Of a DNA stretch of 64,000 nucleotides, positions 46,056 to 55,831 are shown in pieces. The DNA is taken from contig NZ_PPSK01000007.1 in the NCBI RefSeq assembly GCF_002903165.1, forward strand, positions 1-64,000. The letters run 5' to 3'. The position numbers were made by a program, and so were the translations under genes. This DNA is from Halopseudomonas oceani (GTDB taxonomy: Bacteria; Pseudomonadota; Gammaproteobacteria; Pseudomonadales; Pseudomonadaceae). Every line of letters starts with the position of its first letter. The stretch's first letter is position 1. The notes under the pieces were generated by a model. That model ran no database searches and had not been told where the DNA came from. It was given only the letters and a program-made list of their open reading frames with translations.

Positions 46056-46975
46056 TCCGTCCCAATCACCTGATTACGACCGTTGCGTTTGGCCTGGTAC
46101 ATGCGCTGGTCGGCGCGGTCCAACAGGCTGCGTGCGTCGTCCTGTGAACGCAGAGTGGCATGGCCAAGGCTGGCTGTCATGGGCAGAGGCTGGCCATCAA
46201 TCTGGAACTGGAGTTCTTCAATCGACTGACGAATTCGCTCCGCTACCAGATGGCAGGCTTCGGCGTCAGTATTGTTCAGCAACACGACAAACTCTTCGCC
46301 GCCGAGGCGGTACAGACAGTCAACGTTGCGCAGTGTGGCGGTAACGCAGTCAACCATTGCCTTCAGCGCTTCGTCGCCGTAGGCGTGACCATAGCGGTCG
46401 TTGACGCTCTTGAAGTGATCAACGTCAAGCACCATCAGCGACAGCGGCTGCCCGCTGCGTTTGCTGCTCCGGATGTCGCGTTCCAGGTTCTGGTTCAGTG
46501 CCAGGCGGTTGCCAGCGCCGGTCAGGGTATCGTTCAGGGCACACGCCAGTGCCTCCCGATAGAGCAAGGCGTTTCGTAGCGGAAACATCAGGGTAGCCAG
46601 CAGCCCTTCGATGCTGAGCAGTTCATCCTCTGCGAAGCGCGTCTGCCGGCTCAGCTGAAGCTCGCCCAGATAGTTGCCGGCATGGGACATGCGATAGCTG
46701 CAGCGGTGCAGTCCAGGCTGCCCGAAAAGGAGCGGTGTAGTCACGCTGGTATGGCGGTATTCCAGGCTGTCGATCAGCAACAGGTCTTGTAGCGCAGAAA
46801 AGAATACCTGGAGTACCCGATCAAGCTCGAGACTGGTCTGCAGGTTCTGCATCAGATTTCGCTGGGTGTTCTGAAATGTGGCGGCCGGCTTGCCGTTACG
46901 GCGCTGCTGGGTACTGCCATGGCCTAGCTTTACGCGCGCCGAGTCGAAGTCGATGGTATTTCCCTGAACTGGCAT
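46052..46975 (-). CDS. GGDEF diguanylate cyclase
   Basis: The start is taken at ATG 46975 (MPVQGNTIDFDSARVKLG), giving 307 residues; a TTG at 47014 would add 13. The N-terminal half (about 25-145) looks like a GAF-type sensor, followed by a complete GGDEF domain. The active site is GGEEF in LYRLGGEEFVVLL, and an RxxD inhibitory site (RNVD) lies five residues before it. The protein should therefore make c-di-GMP from two GTP with product feedback. There are no membrane segments. In P. aeruginosa a similar cyclase lies between rluB and yciK, so this gene belongs to the backbone and the tps block appears inserted beside it. An AT-rich stretch (47015-47060) with TATAAT on the minus strand may hold its promoter. 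Confidence 0.9.
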   Translation of the reverse strand: MPVQGNTIDFDSARVKLGHGSTQQRRNGKPAATFQNTQRNLMQNLQTSLELDRVLQVFFSALQDLLLIDSLEYRHTSVTTPLLFGQPGLHRCSYRMSHAGNYLGELQLSRQTRFAEDELLSIEGLLATLMFPLRNALLYREALACALNDTLTGAGNRLALNQNLERDIRSSKRSGQPLSLMVLDVDHFKSVNDRYGHAYGDEALKAMVDCVTATLRNVDCLYRLGGEEFVVLLNNTDAEACHLVAERIRQSIEELQFQIDGQPLPMTASLGHATLRSQDDARSLLDRADQRMYQAKRNGRNQVIGTE

Positions 46976-47095
46976 GTTGGCTGTGTCCGCTAATTTGCTG
47001 ATACAGGCATCCAAGCAATCAATGTGCCATTATAATAAAGTCAATTAAATCAGTGTCTTGTGTTATTGGTCGTGATTTTGTGCGGCGATAACGGC

Positions 47096-47134
47096 AAAAA
47101 AATGCCGCCCTCAGTCGACTGGCTGACGGGCGGC
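47096..47134 (-). terminator. Rho-independent terminator of the mtaD-ubiG-mupP-yciK operon
   Basis: On the minus strand GCCGCCC and CTGA (47123-47134) pair with TCAG and GGGCGGC (47104-47114), with one bulged base. Seven Us follow, seen as As at 47096-47102. It lies 26 nt past the yciK stop. Confidence 0.85.
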
Positions 47135-47159
47135 GGTAAGGCTTCGTCAAAATGTCGCC

Positions 47160-47900
47160 TTACTGGGCGTTCAAGGCCTGACCATTGCATTCACGGCTAT
47201 CGGGACCAAGCAGGTAAAGAAATGCAGGCATGATGGCCTCCGGCTCGGGGTTGGTCTCCACGGGTTCGTTGGGGTAGGCCCGGGCACGCATGCGGGTGCG
47301 GGTGGCTCCCGGATTCAGGCTGTTGACGCGGATGTTGCTGGTGCCATCCTGTTCATCGGCGAGGACTTGCATCATGCCTTCAACGGCGAACTTGCTGATT
47401 GCATAGGGCCCCCAGTAGGCACGACCCTTGCGACCGACGCTGGAGGAAAGCAGTACCACGGATGCGTCACTGGCGGCGCGCAGTAGTGGCATCATCGTCT
47501 TGGTCAGCAGGAAGGGGGCGTTGACGTTGACCTGCATGACCCGTATCCAGGCGTCGGCCTTGACACTGTCGAGCAGCGTGCGTGGGCCTAGCTCTGCCGC
47601 GTTGTGCACTAGCCCGTCCAGGTGGCCGAAGGCGTCAAACAGCTGGTCGGCGAGGTCTTCGTAGTCCTTCTCTGTGGCGGTTTCCAGGTTGAGGGGGCAT
47701 AGCGCCGGCTGCGGGTGGCCTGCGGCTTCGATGGCGTCGTAGACCTCTTCAAGCTTGCTCTGGGTGCGGCCTACCAAAACGACGGTGGCGCCGTGTGCGG
47801 CGCAGCTCAGGGCACAGGCGCGACCAATACCATCGCCAGCGCCGGTGATCAGAATAACGCGGCCTTCGAGCAGGTTGGCCGGGGCGGTGTAGTCAAACAT
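47160..47900 (-). CDS. yciK: YciK-type short-chain dehydrogenase/reductase
   Basis: The frame extends upstream through mupP, but the real start is ATG 47900 (MFDYTAPANLLEGRVILITG), giving 246 residues. The Rossmann motif is TGAGDGIG, the catalytic Tyr-Lys lies in YWGPYAISK, and HNAAELG corresponds to the NNAG motif. YciK members are cytoplasmic NAD(P)-dependent oxidoreductases whose substrate is unknown. It overlaps mupP by 8 nt and is the last gene of a four-gene operon. Confidence 0.92.
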   Translation of the reverse strand: MFDYTAPANLLEGRVILITGAGDGIGRACALSCAAHGATVVLVGRTQSKLEEVYDAIEAAGHPQPALCPLNLETATEKDYEDLADQLFDAFGHLDGLVHNAAELGPRTLLDSVKADAWIRVMQVNVNAPFLLTKTMMPLLRAASDASVVLLSSSVGRKGRAYWGPYAISKFAVEGMMQVLADEQDGTSNIRVNSLNPGATRTRMRARAYPNEPVETNPEPEAIMPAFLYLLGPDSRECNGQALNAQ

Positions 47901-48573
47901 CAATTGTCTCCAGATTGCGCCGGCCAAGGAGCCAGGGCTGCAGGTCGGTGGCGGTGTAAACGCTGTGGGTTGCTTGCCAGGCGGTGTGGTCTTCTTCCGC
48001 TGGCAGGTAGCCGTAGAGGGCTGCAATGGTGTCCATTCCGGCGGCGCGGCCAGCTTGGATGTCGCGCAGGTGGTCACCCACGAAGACGCAATGCTGCGGG
48101 CTGATACTAAGCTCTGCGCAGGCTTTGAATATAGCTTCCGGGTGCGGTTTGCCCTGGCTGACCTGATCGGGACAGACCAGACTGCCGCAACGCTCGGACA
48201 GGCCAATCTGTTCCATCAGTGGGATGCTGAAACGGCTCAACTTGTTGGTGACCACGCCCCAGGGCAGGCCTTCAGTATCCAGCCAGTCGAGCAGCGGCAT
48301 GATGCCGGGGAACGGTCGGGTATGCACGGCGAGGGCGCGTTCGTAGCGGGTCAGAAACTCATCGCGCAGGGCGTCAAAGCCGGGCTCACCGGGGCGCGTA
48401 GCAAAGGCCACTGAGAGCATGCCGATCGAACCGTCTGAGACCTGAGCACGGATCAGCTCGGGTGCAACCCGTGGGCGCTGGTGCTCGTCAAGCATGCTGT
48501 CAATCACCGCCATAAAGTCTTCCACGGTGTCCAGCAGGGTGCCGTCAAGGTCGAATAGAACGCCGCTAAGCAT
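47893..48573 (-). CDS. mupP: N-acetylmuramic acid 6-phosphate phosphatase MupP
   Basis: The protein has 226 residues of the HAD superfamily: nucleophile motif DLDGTLLDT near the start, Thr in VVTNK, Lys in QGKPHPEAIFKA, and the acidic pair in FVGDHLRDIQAG. In Pseudomonas this gene, between ubiG and yciK, encodes MupP, which dephosphorylates MurNAc-6-P in the anhydro-MurNAc recycling route to UDP-MurNAc. That route bypasses de novo synthesis and affects fosfomycin and beta-lactam tolerance. Its ATG overlaps the ubiG stop by one base (TGATG). Confidence 0.9.
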   Translation of the reverse strand: MLSGVLFDLDGTLLDTVEDFMAVIDSMLDEHQRPRVAPELIRAQVSDGSIGMLSVAFATRPGEPGFDALRDEFLTRYERALAVHTRPFPGIMPLLDWLDTEGLPWGVVTNKLSRFSIPLMEQIGLSERCGSLVCPDQVSQGKPHPEAIFKACAELSISPQHCVFVGDHLRDIQAGRAAGMDTIAALYGYLPAEEDHTAWQATHSVYTATDLQPWLLGRRNLETIDV

Positions 48574-49280
48574 CAGGCGTCGATCCCGCGCTGGCAGTAG
48601 ACCATGTAGTTGACGTCGACATCGGCTTCCAGCTTGTAGGTGCGGGTTAGCGGATTGAAGGTCAGGCCAGTGATGTCGTGCAGGTCCAGCTCGGCGTCGC
48701 GAATCCAGCGGCCGAGTTCCGCCGGGCGGATGAACTTGGCGAATTCGTGTGTGCCACGCGGCAGCATACGCAGAACGTATTCAGCACCGACGATCGCAAA
48801 CAGGAATGACTTGGGGTTGCGGTTGATGGTCGAGAAGAATACCTGGCCGCCGGGCTTGACTAGACGAGCGCAGGCGCGGATGACCGAACCCGGGTCAGGT
48901 ACGTGCTCAAGCATCTCCAGGCAGGTGACTACATCAAAGGTGCCAGCATGCTGCTCGGCGTACTCTTCGGCGGTGCTCTGGTCGTACTCAACGCTGACGC
49001 CAGACTCCAATTGATGCAGGCGGGCGACGGCCAGTGGCGCTTCGCCCATGTCGATACCGGTGACCTGGGCGCCGCGCTGGGCCATGGCTTCCGCCAGAAT
49101 GCCGCCGCCACAACCAACGTCCAGCACCTTCTTGCCCGCCAGACCGACGCGCTCGTCGATCCAGTTGGTGCGCAGCGGGTTGATTTCGTGCAGCGGTTTG
49201 AATTCGCTGTTGCGGTCCCACCAGCGGCTTGCCAGCGCTTCAAACTTGGCGATTTCGGCGCGGTCGACGTTAAGACTCAT
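48573..49280 (-). CDS. ubiG: Ubiquinone biosynthesis O-methyltransferase UbiG
   Basis: The start at ATG 49280 ([16 protein letters not shown]) has AAGGGG 7 nt upstream, giving 235 residues. The SAM-binding motif is [17 protein letters not shown], with GIDMGEAPL and [11 protein letters not shown] as motifs post-I and II. It catalyses both O-methylation steps of ubiquinone synthesis at the membrane surface. It overlaps mtaD by 11 nt upstream and mupP by one base downstream. Confidence 0.95.
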   Translation of the reverse strand: MSLNVDRAEIAKFEALASRWWDRNSEFKPLHEINPLRTNWIDERVGLAGKKVLDVGCGGGILAEAMAQRGAQVTGIDMGEAPLAVARLHQLESGVSVEYDQSTAEEYAEQHAGTFDVVTCLEMLEHVPDPGSVIRACARLVKPGGQVFFSTINRNPKSFLFAIVGAEYVLRMLPRGTHEFAKFIRPAELGRWIRDAELDLHDITGLTFNPLTRTYKLEADVDVNYMVYCQRGIDA

Positions 49281-50610
49281 GGGTATCCCCTTTGGCAATG
49301 AGTTCAGCCAGGCTGCGGGCCTGCTGGAGAATGGATTGCGTATCTATTCCAATCAGTTGGCCGTCACGCAGTTTGCTGCGGCCAGCCACCCAGACATCGC
49401 TTACCTGGCTGGCGTTGCAGGTGTAGAGCAGCTGCGAAACGGGGTGGTAGAGCGGTTGCTGGGCCAGCCCAGACAGGTCAACGGCGGTAACGTCGGCCGC
49501 CTTGCCGACTTCGATAGAGCCAGTTTCCTCGTCGAGCCCCAGGGCCCGTGCCCCGGCGAGCGTGGCCATGTGTAATGCGCTATGGGCATCCAGCGCCGTT
49601 GGTGCGCCGCTGACGATTTTTGCCAGCATGGCCGCAGTACGCATTTCGCCGAGCATATCCAGGTCATTGTTGCTGGCAGCACCGTCGGTGCCCAGGGCGA
49701 CGTTGAGGCCGCTATCCAGCAGGCGCTGAACCGGCATCATGCCGCTGGCCAATTTCAGGTTTGATTCGGGGCAGTGGATCAGTTGTACGCCGTATTCGAC
49801 CAGCAGTGCGAGGTCTTCGTCGTTGATCTCGGTTGCATGCACGGCCTGCAGGCGAGGGCCAAGCAGGCCCAACTGCTGGAGTCGCTGCAGTGGACGCATG
49901 CCGGTCTGTGCAACGGCGTCGGCAACTTCACCGGCAGTCTCGTGAATATGCATCTGAATCGGCATATCCAGCTCGTCGGCGAGGGTACGAATACGGCCGA
50001 GCGTCTCGTCGCCCACGGTGTAGGGTGCGTGTGGACCAAAGGCGACGCTGATCAAGGCGTTGTGGCGCATCTCGTCACGCAGGCGCAGCCCCTTGGCGAC
50101 GGCCTCGGCCGCGTCACGTGCCCCTGGAATCGGGTTGTCGATCACAGGGAAGCAGAGCTGGGCGCGTATGCCGGCGTCGGCTGCTGCGGCAGCGGCGACA
50201 TCAGGGAAGAAATACATGTCGGAAAAGCAGGTCGTACCGCCGCGCAGCATCTCGGCAATCGCCAGCTCAGTACCCAGACGGACAAAATCGGCGTTGACCC
50301 AGCGGCCTTCTGCGGGCCATATATGGTCTGTCAGCCATGTCATCAGTGGCAGGTCGTCGGCCAGGCCGCGGAACAGCGTCATCGCTGCGTGGCCATGGGC
50401 GTTGATCAGGCCGGGAATGAGCACATGGTTTGGCAGGTCGCGCCGCTCGCGTGGGGTTAACGCGTTGGCGGAGGCCACCGGCACAATGCCGACGATGCGC
50501 CCCTGATGGACTGCCAGGGCATGATTTTCAAGTACCTGGCCGTGCGGGACAACGGGCACGATCCAGCGTGGCACGATCAGTAGATCGAGCTCACGGGGCA
50601 GCGTGGTCAT
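49270..50610 (-). CDS. mtaD: 5-methylthioadenosine/S-adenosylhomocysteine deaminase
   Basis: The start at ATG 50610 ([16 protein letters not shown]) has AAGGTGAA about 7 nt upstream; ATGs at 50628 and 50631 in the same frame are possible alternatives. The protein has 446 residues. The amidohydrolase metal ligands are intact: HGH in [14 protein letters not shown], His in HIHETAGE, and Asp in [21 protein letters not shown] gives the substrate loop. In P. aeruginosa this enzyme deaminates MTA to methylthioinosine, the first step of MTA salvage in that genus. It begins the minus-strand operon and is divergent from the mtnA-like gene (115-nt gap). Confidence 0.93.
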   Translation of the reverse strand: MTTLPRELDLLIVPRWIVPVVPHGQVLENHALAVHQGRIVGIVPVASANALTPRERRDLPNHVLIPGLINAHGHAAMTLFRGLADDLPLMTWLTDHIWPAEGRWVNADFVRLGTELAIAEMLRGGTTCFSDMYFFPDVAAAAAADAGIRAQLCFPVIDNPIPGARDAAEAVAKGLRLRDEMRHNALISVAFGPHAPYTVGDETLGRIRTLADELDMPIQMHIHETAGEVADAVAQTGMRPLQRLQQLGLLGPRLQAVHATEINDEDLALLVEYGVQLIHCPESNLKLASGMMPVQRLLDSGLNVALGTDGAASNNDLDMLGEMRTAAMLAKIVSGAPTALDAHSALHMATLAGARALGLDEETGSIEVGKAADVTAVDLSGLAQQPLYHPVSQLLYTCNASQVSDVWVAGRSKLRDGQLIGIDTQSILQQARSLAELIAKGDTHES

Positions 50611-50725
50611 GTTCAGTTCACCTTGCATCATGGTCGGCAAGTATACCTGCTGGTGGTGCGCAAATGCAGCGTGAAAGTAGCTGTGGTTCGCAACGAATGA
50701 CAGTGCCGGAATAGGGGGTTCGCTC

Positions 50726-51781
50726 ATGTTGCATGTGGATACGATGGCGGCTGATCAGCCGCTGCAAGGGCTGGTATGGCTGGCGGAAGGCAAAGTCAGG
50801 CTGCTGGACCAACGGGTGCTGCCTGATCAGGTGGTGGCGATTGAGTGCGGCAATCCGGCACAGGTGCTGGCTGCCATGCGTGATGGCGTGGTCTGCGGAG
50901 CTGCAGCGTTGGGGATTGCGGCGGCCTATGCGCTGGCGCTGGCGGCCCGAAGGCCAGTGCCTCCCGTAAACTGGCTGACAGCCCTGCAGCCGTTGCTGGA
51001 CGAGCTGGCGGCGGTGCAGCCCATGGCGGCTAACCTGCACTGGGCGCTCGGCATCATGCGGCAAACCATTGCCAGCACCAGTCCAACTGATGACATGGCT
51101 GTGCGCCTGTTGCAGGCGGCTCAGGCTATTCAGGCAGCCGACCGGGAGGCCAACCAGACAATGGCCAAGCTGGGTGTTCAACTGCTGCGCCGGCACCAGG
51201 CGCCGGTGCACCGGGTCATGTTGCACGGCTACGGCGGTGATCTGTCCGGTGGCGGCGGCGGTACCACCTATGGGGTCGCCCGCACCGCCAGCGCGGCCGG
51301 GCTGGTCGGCGAGGTACTGGTCAACGAGGGGCGGTCGTTGCTGCCGAGCGCTTCGCTGGGGTTGTCCGAGTTGCTGCGCAGCGGCGCGCCAGCGGCGCTG
51401 CATGCCGATGTCGAGGCCGGGCGGCTGATGAAACACGACGGGGTTACCTGGGTGCTGGTCGGTGCCGAGCGCATTGCTGCCAACGGCGATGTTATCGGCC
51501 CGCTGGGCAGCTACATGCTGGCGATTCTGGCTATGCATCACGGGCTGCGTTTTATGGTCGTCGCGTCTACTGCAACCATCGATATGTCACTGGCGGATGC
51601 GGACGACCTTGGCCCGGATCAGCTTGGCAGCGGGTCATTGACCCGTGGTGGTGGCGAGTCGTCTCCGCTAGAGGTTACGCCGGTTGAGCTGATTGATGCG
51701 ATTGTCACCGAAAAGGGCATTATCGAGCAGCCTGACGAGCGAAAAGTAGCCAGCCTGATGAGCGTTCGCCAGCTCCACTGA
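50726..51781 (+). CDS. MtnA-like protein with lost active site (putative pseudoenzyme)
   Basis: The protein has 351 residues starting [15 protein letters not shown]. Overall it aligns with Pseudomonas methylthioribose-1-phosphate isomerase: [55 protein letters not shown], and the near-identical C-terminus [17 protein letters not shown]. Yet the catalytic positions differ. The phosphate-site RGAP is CGAA, the Cys motif (HCNTG/HCNAG) reads HGYGG, the ADR catalytic Asp is Glu, the DVANKIGTY motif reads DVIGPLGSY, and DETRP is NEGRS. A glycine run (SGGGGGT) replaces the ALAT loop. The frame is intact and codon usage matches its neighbours, so this is not a recent pseudogene. It sits at the normal mtnA locus between mtaD and gyrA. 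Isomerase activity is doubtful. Confidence 0.85.
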   Translation: MLHVDTMAADQPLQGLVWLAEGKVRLLDQRVLPDQVVAIECGNPAQVLAAMRDGVVCGAAALGIAAAYALALAARRPVPPVNWLTALQPLLDELAAVQPMAANLHWALGIMRQTIASTSPTDDMAVRLLQAAQAIQAADREANQTMAKLGVQLLRRHQAPVHRVMLHGYGGDLSGGGGGTTYGVARTASAAGLVGEVLVNEGRSLLPSASLGLSELLRSGAPAALHADVEAGRLMKHDGVTWVLVGAERIAANGDVIGPLGSYMLAILAMHHGLRFMVVASTATIDMSLADADDLGPDQLGSGSLTRGGGESSPLEVTPVELIDAIVTEKGIIEQPDERKVASLMSVRQLH

Positions 51782-51820
51782 GGCTGTGTGGCGGGTGTGC
51801 TTCGTGCTCCCGCCAGCGCC

Positions 51821-51849
51821 TTGTCTGTGGTATCCTCTGTCGCTTTGAT
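51821..51849 (+). promoter_or_regulatory. Candidate sigma70 promoter of gyrA
   Basis: TTGTCT (51821-51826) and TTTGAT (51844-51849) are separated by 17 nt, each matching consensus at about four of six positions. It lies about 130 nt before the gyrA ATG. A preceding hairpin (51789-51815, 7-bp stem) may end the mtnA-like transcript. Confidence 0.4.
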
Positions 51850-51852
51850 CGG

Positions 51853-51885
51853 GCGGGACGCGTCCCGCTGCGGGCCTTGGCCCGC
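51853..51885 (+). other. Two adjacent GC-rich hairpins in the gyrA leader
   Basis: A perfect 16-bp palindrome (51853-51868, centre GACGCGTC) is followed after one base by a 7-bp stem with a TT centre (51870-51885). Neither has a U-run and both precede the gyrA ribosome binding site by about 80 nt. They may be operator sites, supercoiling-sensitive elements or mRNA structure. Confidence 0.6.
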
Positions 51886-51978
51886 GGTGAGGGTTGGTCG
51901 GCGTGTTCGTCCTCCTTGCGCATGTGACTAATGCTTTTGGCATCAATGGGTTGCCGACAATAAAAGGAATGCCGTTTC

Positions 51979-54738
51979 ATGGGTGAACTGGCCAAAGAAA
52001 TCCTTCCAGTCAATATCGAAGACGAACTGAAGCAGTCCTACCTGGATTACGCGATGAGCGTAATCGTCGGTCGTGCCCTGCCGGATGTGCGCGACGGTCT
52101 CAAGCCGGTACACCGTCGCGTCCTGTATGCGATGAGTGAGCTGGGTAATGACTGGAACAAGCCGTACCTGAAGTCGGCCCGTGTTGTTGGTGACGTAATC
52201 GGTAAGTACCACCCGCACGGCGACTCTGCCGTGTACGACACCATCGTGCGTATGGCGCAGGACTTCTCCATGCGTTATCCGCTGGTCGACGGTCAGGGCA
52301 ACTTCGGTTCCATTGACGGCGATAATGCTGCCGCAATGCGTTACACCGAAGTGCGGATGGCCAAGCTGACCCATGAACTGCTGGCTGATCTGGACAAAGA
52401 AACCGTCGACTGGGTACCTAACTACGACGGCAAGGAACAAATTCCTGACGTTCTGCCGACCAAGATTCCGCACCTGCTGGTCAACGGTTCCAGTGGTATC
52501 GCTGTCGGTATGGCGACCAACATTCCGCCGCACAACCTGACCGAAGTGATCAACGGCTGTCTGGCTGTGATCAGTAATCCCGACATCAGCATCGACGAGC
52601 TGATGGAATTCATTCCGGGCCCTGATTTTCCGACCGCCGGCATCATCAACGGTCGCGCTGGTATCGTTGAAGCCTACCGCACCGGCCGTGGCCGCATTTA
52701 CGTGCGGGCGCGCTGCCATATTGAAGATATCGACAAGGTTGGCGGTCGCCAGCAGATTGTCATCTCCGAATTGCCCTATCAGCTCAACAAGGCGCGTCTG
52801 ATCGAGAAGATCGCCGAGCTGGTAAAAGAGAAGAAGCTTGAGGGTATTACCGAGCTGCGCGATGAGTCCGACAAGGACGGTATCCGCGTGGTGATTGAGC
52901 TGCGTCGTGGCGAAGTGCCTGAGGTTATCCTTAACAACCTCTATGCCCAGACCCAGATGCAGAGTGTATTCGGCATCAACGTGGTCGGGCTGCTCGACGG
53001 CCAGCCGAAGATCCTGAACCTCAAGGAGCTGCTGGAAGCCTTCGTACGCCACCGCCGTGAGGTGGTTACCCGTCGCACCGTCTATGAGCTGCGCAAGGCC
53101 CGTGAGCGTGGTCACATCCTTGAAGGTCAGGCGGTTGCGCTGTCCAATATCGATCCGGTGATCGAGCTGATCAAGCAGTCGCCGACTCCGGCCGAGGCGA
53201 AGGAGCGCCTGCTCGCTGCTGCCTGGGCGCCGGGTACCGTGATCGAGATGGTTGAGCGTGCCGGTGCTGAATCCTGCCGTCCTGACGGGCTGGGTGAGGA
53301 GTTTGGGCTGCGCGATGGTCAGTACTACCTGTCCGCCGAGCAGGCGCAGGCGATTCTGGATATGCGTCTGCATCGCCTGACCGGCCTGGAGCATGAAAAA
53401 CTGCTCACCGAGTATCAGCAGATTCTTGAGCAGATCGGCGAGTTGCTGCGCATCCTCAATAGTCACGAGCGCCTGATGGAAGTGATCGTCGAGGAGCTGG
53501 AACAGGTCAAAGCCGCCTTCGGTGACGCCCGCCGTACCGAAATCGTCGCCTCGCGGATGGACCTGACCATCGCTGACCTGATTACCGAAGAGGAGCGTGT
53601 GGTCACCATCTCCCATGGTGGCTATGCCAAGAGTCAGCCGTTGACCGATTATCAGGCACAGCGCCGCGGTGGTCGTGGCAAGGCCGCAACCGGGGTTAAG
53701 GACGAGGATTACGTCGAACACCTGCTGGTTGCCAATAGTCATGCCACGCTGCTGCTGTTCTCCAGCCGCGGCAAGGTCTACTGGCTGAAGACCTACGAAA
53801 TCCCTGAAGCCTCGCGTACTGCGCGGGGGCGTCCGCTGGTCAATCTGTTGCCGCTGGAAGAGGGTGAGTGGATTACCGCGATGCTGCAAATCGATCTCGA
53901 AGCCCTGCAGCAGCAGAGTGCCGAAGAGGGCGATGAGCTGGACGACGACGCCGGCGTGATCGAAGGCGAAGCCGTCGAGGTTGAGGCTGAAGCTGACGCC
54001 GAGGCTGACGGTGATGATGACGAGAATGACGAGCCGACCGGCGCTTACATCTTTATGGCGACTGCTCGCGGCACGGTGAAAAAGACTCCGCTGGTGCAGT
54101 TCAGTCGTCCGCGCAGCAACGGTCTGATTGCGCTGCGCCTGGAGGAGGGTGACACCCTGATCGCCGCGGCCATTACCGATGGTTCGCGCGACATCATGCT
54201 GTTCTCCGACGGCGGCAAGGTCATTCGTTTCAAGGAACGCCATGTGCGCACCATGGGGCGCACTGCGCGCGGCGTACGCGGCATGCGTCTGCCGACTGGC
54301 CAGCGTCTGATCTCCATGCTGATTCCCGAGCCACAGGCGCAGATTCTGACCGCCTCCGAACGGGGGTACGGCAAACGCACCGTGCTGGAGGAATTCCCGC
54401 GTCGCGGCCGTGGTGGCCAGGGCGTGATCGCGATGGTGTCCAACGAGCGCAACGGTGCGCTGGTCGGTGCCGTACAGGTAGTGGACGGCGAGGAAATTAT
54501 GCTGATTTCTGACCAGGGCACGCTGGTGCGCACCCGGGTCAGCGAAGTGTCCAGCCTGTCGCGCAACACCCAGGGCGTAATGCTGATTCGCTTGGCGACA
54601 GAAGAGAAGCTGGTGGGGCTGGAGCGTGTGCAGGAGCCGTCGGAAGACGATATTGAGCTGGAAGAGGAAGCCGCCGCAGAAGGTGATGCCCAGCTTCCGG
54701 AAAGTGACGAGCAGCAACCCGTGGATGATCAGGAGTAA
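51979..54738 (+). CDS. gyrA: DNA gyrase subunit A
   Basis: The protein has 919 residues, starting [18 protein letters not shown] with AAGGA 10 nt upstream. It is the breakage-reunion subunit of gyrase, introducing negative supercoils with GyrB. Catalytic Tyr122 lies in [11 protein letters not shown]. The quinolone-resistance region has Ser83 and Asp87 (GDSAVYD), the sensitive-type residues. The GyrA box is QRRGGRGK near 570. The C-terminal beta-pinwheel holds a very acidic insert of about 45 residues (about 641-689, [11 protein letters not shown] onward) between blades, as in other pseudomonads, and the protein ends in an acidic tail. serC starts 2 nt after the stop. Confidence 0.97.
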   Translation: MGELAKEILPVNIEDELKQSYLDYAMSVIVGRALPDVRDGLKPVHRRVLYAMSELGNDWNKPYLKSARVVGDVIGKYHPHGDSAVYDTIVRMAQDFSMRYPLVDGQGNFGSIDGDNAAAMRYTEVRMAKLTHELLADLDKETVDWVPNYDGKEQIPDVLPTKIPHLLVNGSSGIAVGMATNIPPHNLTEVINGCLAVISNPDISIDELMEFIPGPDFPTAGIINGRAGIVEAYRTGRGRIYVRARCHIEDIDKVGGRQQIVISELPYQLNKARLIEKIAELVKEKKLEGITELRDESDKDGIRVVIELRRGEVPEVILNNLYAQTQMQSVFGINVVGLLDGQPKILNLKELLEAFVRHRREVVTRRTVYELRKARERGHILEGQAVALSNIDPVIELIKQSPTPAEAKERLLAAAWAPGTVIEMVERAGAESCRPDGLGEEFGLRDGQYYLSAEQAQAILDMRLHRLTGLEHEKLLTEYQQILEQIGELLRILNSHERLMEVIVEELEQVKAAFGDARRTEIVASRMDLTIADLITEEERVVTISHGGYAKSQPLTDYQAQRRGGRGKAATGVKDEDYVEHLLVANSHATLLLFSSRGKVYWLKTYEIPEASRTARGRPLVNLLPLEEGEWITAMLQIDLEALQQQSAEEGDELDDDAGVIEGEAVEVEAEADAEADGDDDENDEPTGAYIFMATARGTVKKTPLVQFSRPRSNGLIALRLEEGDTLIAAAITDGSRDIMLFSDGGKVIRFKERHVRTMGRTARGVRGMRLPTGQRLISMLIPEPQAQILTASERGYGKRTVLEEFPRRGRGGQGVIAMVSNERNGALVGAVQVVDGEEIMLISDQGTLVRTRVSEVSSLSRNTQGVMLIRLATEEKLVGLERVQEPSEDDIELEEEAAAEGDAQLPESDEQQPVDDQE

Positions 54739-54740
54739 TC

Positions 54741-55826
54741 GTGAGTAAGCGTCTGTTCAATTTCTGTGCTGGGCCGGCCGCGTTGCCGGAAGCGGTACTG
54801 CAGCGGGCTCAGGCCGAGCTGCTTGACTGGCAGGGCAAAGGCCTGTCGATCATGGAAATGAGTCACCGCAGTGATGAGTTTGTTGCCGTCGCCCAGCAGG
54901 CCGAACAGGACCTGCGCGACCTGATGTCCATTCCTGACAACTACAAGGTCCTGTTCCTGCAGGGCGGTGCCAGTCAGCAGTTTGCCCAGATTCCGCTGAA
55001 TTTGATGCCGGACGGTGGCAGCGCTGACTACATCGATACCGGTATCTGGTCCCGCAAGGCGATTGAAGAAGCCTCGCGCTATGGCAGTGTCAACGTTGCC
55101 GGCAGCGCAAAAAATTACGACTACTTTGCGATTCCCGGTCAGAACGAGTGGCAGTTGTCTGCGGATGCGGCCTATGTGCACTACTGCCCGAACGAGACCA
55201 TTGGCGGTCTGGAATTTAACTGGGTACCGCAGACCGGTGAGGTGCCGCTGGTAGCGGACATGTCTTCGAGCATTCTCTCCCGTCCTGTAGATGTCTCGCA
55301 GTTCGGCATGATCTACGCCGGCGCGCAAAAGAACATTGGCCCAAGCGGTCTGGTAGTTGTCATTGCGCGTGAAGACCTGCTGGGGCGTGCCCGTGCCAGC
55401 TGCCCGACCATGCTCGATTACGCGGTCGCAGCGAAGAACGACTCGATGTACAACACGCCGCCGACCTTTGCCTGGTACCTGTCTGGCCTGATCTTCCAGT
55501 GGTTGAAGGAGCAGGGTGGTCTTGAGGTGGTCAAGCGCGTCAACGATGCCAAGCAGAAAGCTTTGTATTCGGCGATTGATGCCAGCGAGCTGTACACCAA
55601 CCCGATCAACGTGGCCGATCGTTCTTGGATGAACATTCCGTTCCGCCTGGCCGATGACCGTCTCGACAAACCCTTCCTGGCGGGGGCAGAAGAGCGCGGC
55701 CTGCTGAACCTGAAGGGTCACCGCTCGGTGGGCGGCATGCGTGCCTCCATCTATAACGCGGTGCCGCAAGCGGCGGTTGACGCTTTGGTGGCCTACATGG
55801 CCGAGTTCGAAAAGCAGCACGGTTGA
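54741..55826 (+). CDS. serC: Phosphoserine aminotransferase
   Basis: The start is GTG 54741, with AGGAG at 54731 inside the gyrA end, giving 361 residues. It transfers the amino group from glutamate to 3-phosphohydroxypyruvate in serine synthesis, and also serves pyridoxal phosphate synthesis. The PLP-binding Lys lies in YAGAQKNIGPSGL. The N-terminal FNFCAGPAALPE and the C-terminal GHRSVGGMRASIYNA are family signatures. It lies in the gyrA-serC-pheA-hisC-tyrA/aroA-cmk-rpsA run. Confidence 0.97.
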   Translation: MSKRLFNFCAGPAALPEAVLQRAQAELLDWQGKGLSIMEMSHRSDEFVAVAQQAEQDLRDLMSIPDNYKVLFLQGGASQQFAQIPLNLMPDGGSADYIDTGIWSRKAIEEASRYGSVNVAGSAKNYDYFAIPGQNEWQLSADAAYVHYCPNETIGGLEFNWVPQTGEVPLVADMSSSILSRPVDVSQFGMIYAGAQKNIGPSGLVVVIAREDLLGRARASCPTMLDYAVAAKNDSMYNTPPTFAWYLSGLIFQWLKEQGGLEVVKRVNDAKQKALYSAIDASELYTNPINVADRSWMNIPFRLADDRLDKPFLAGAEERGLLNLKGHRSVGGMRASIYNAVPQAAVDALVAYMAEFEKQHG

Positions 55827-55831
55827 TACTC

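Noticed and set aside
47901-48206. N-terminal extension of the SDR protein yciK
   Set aside because: The extra 102 codons lie over mupP in another frame; homology begins at MFDYTAPANLL (47900).
50726-51781. mtnA pseudogene by frameshift or stop
   Set aside because: The frame is uninterrupted and full length; only the active-site residues differ, so it is treated as a possible pseudoenzyme.
51943-54717. 924-codon open frame on the minus strand across gyrA
   Set aside because: It is the codon-bias shadow of gyrA: no ribosome binding site, low-complexity composition and no recognisable domain, while the plus-strand frame is certain gyrA.
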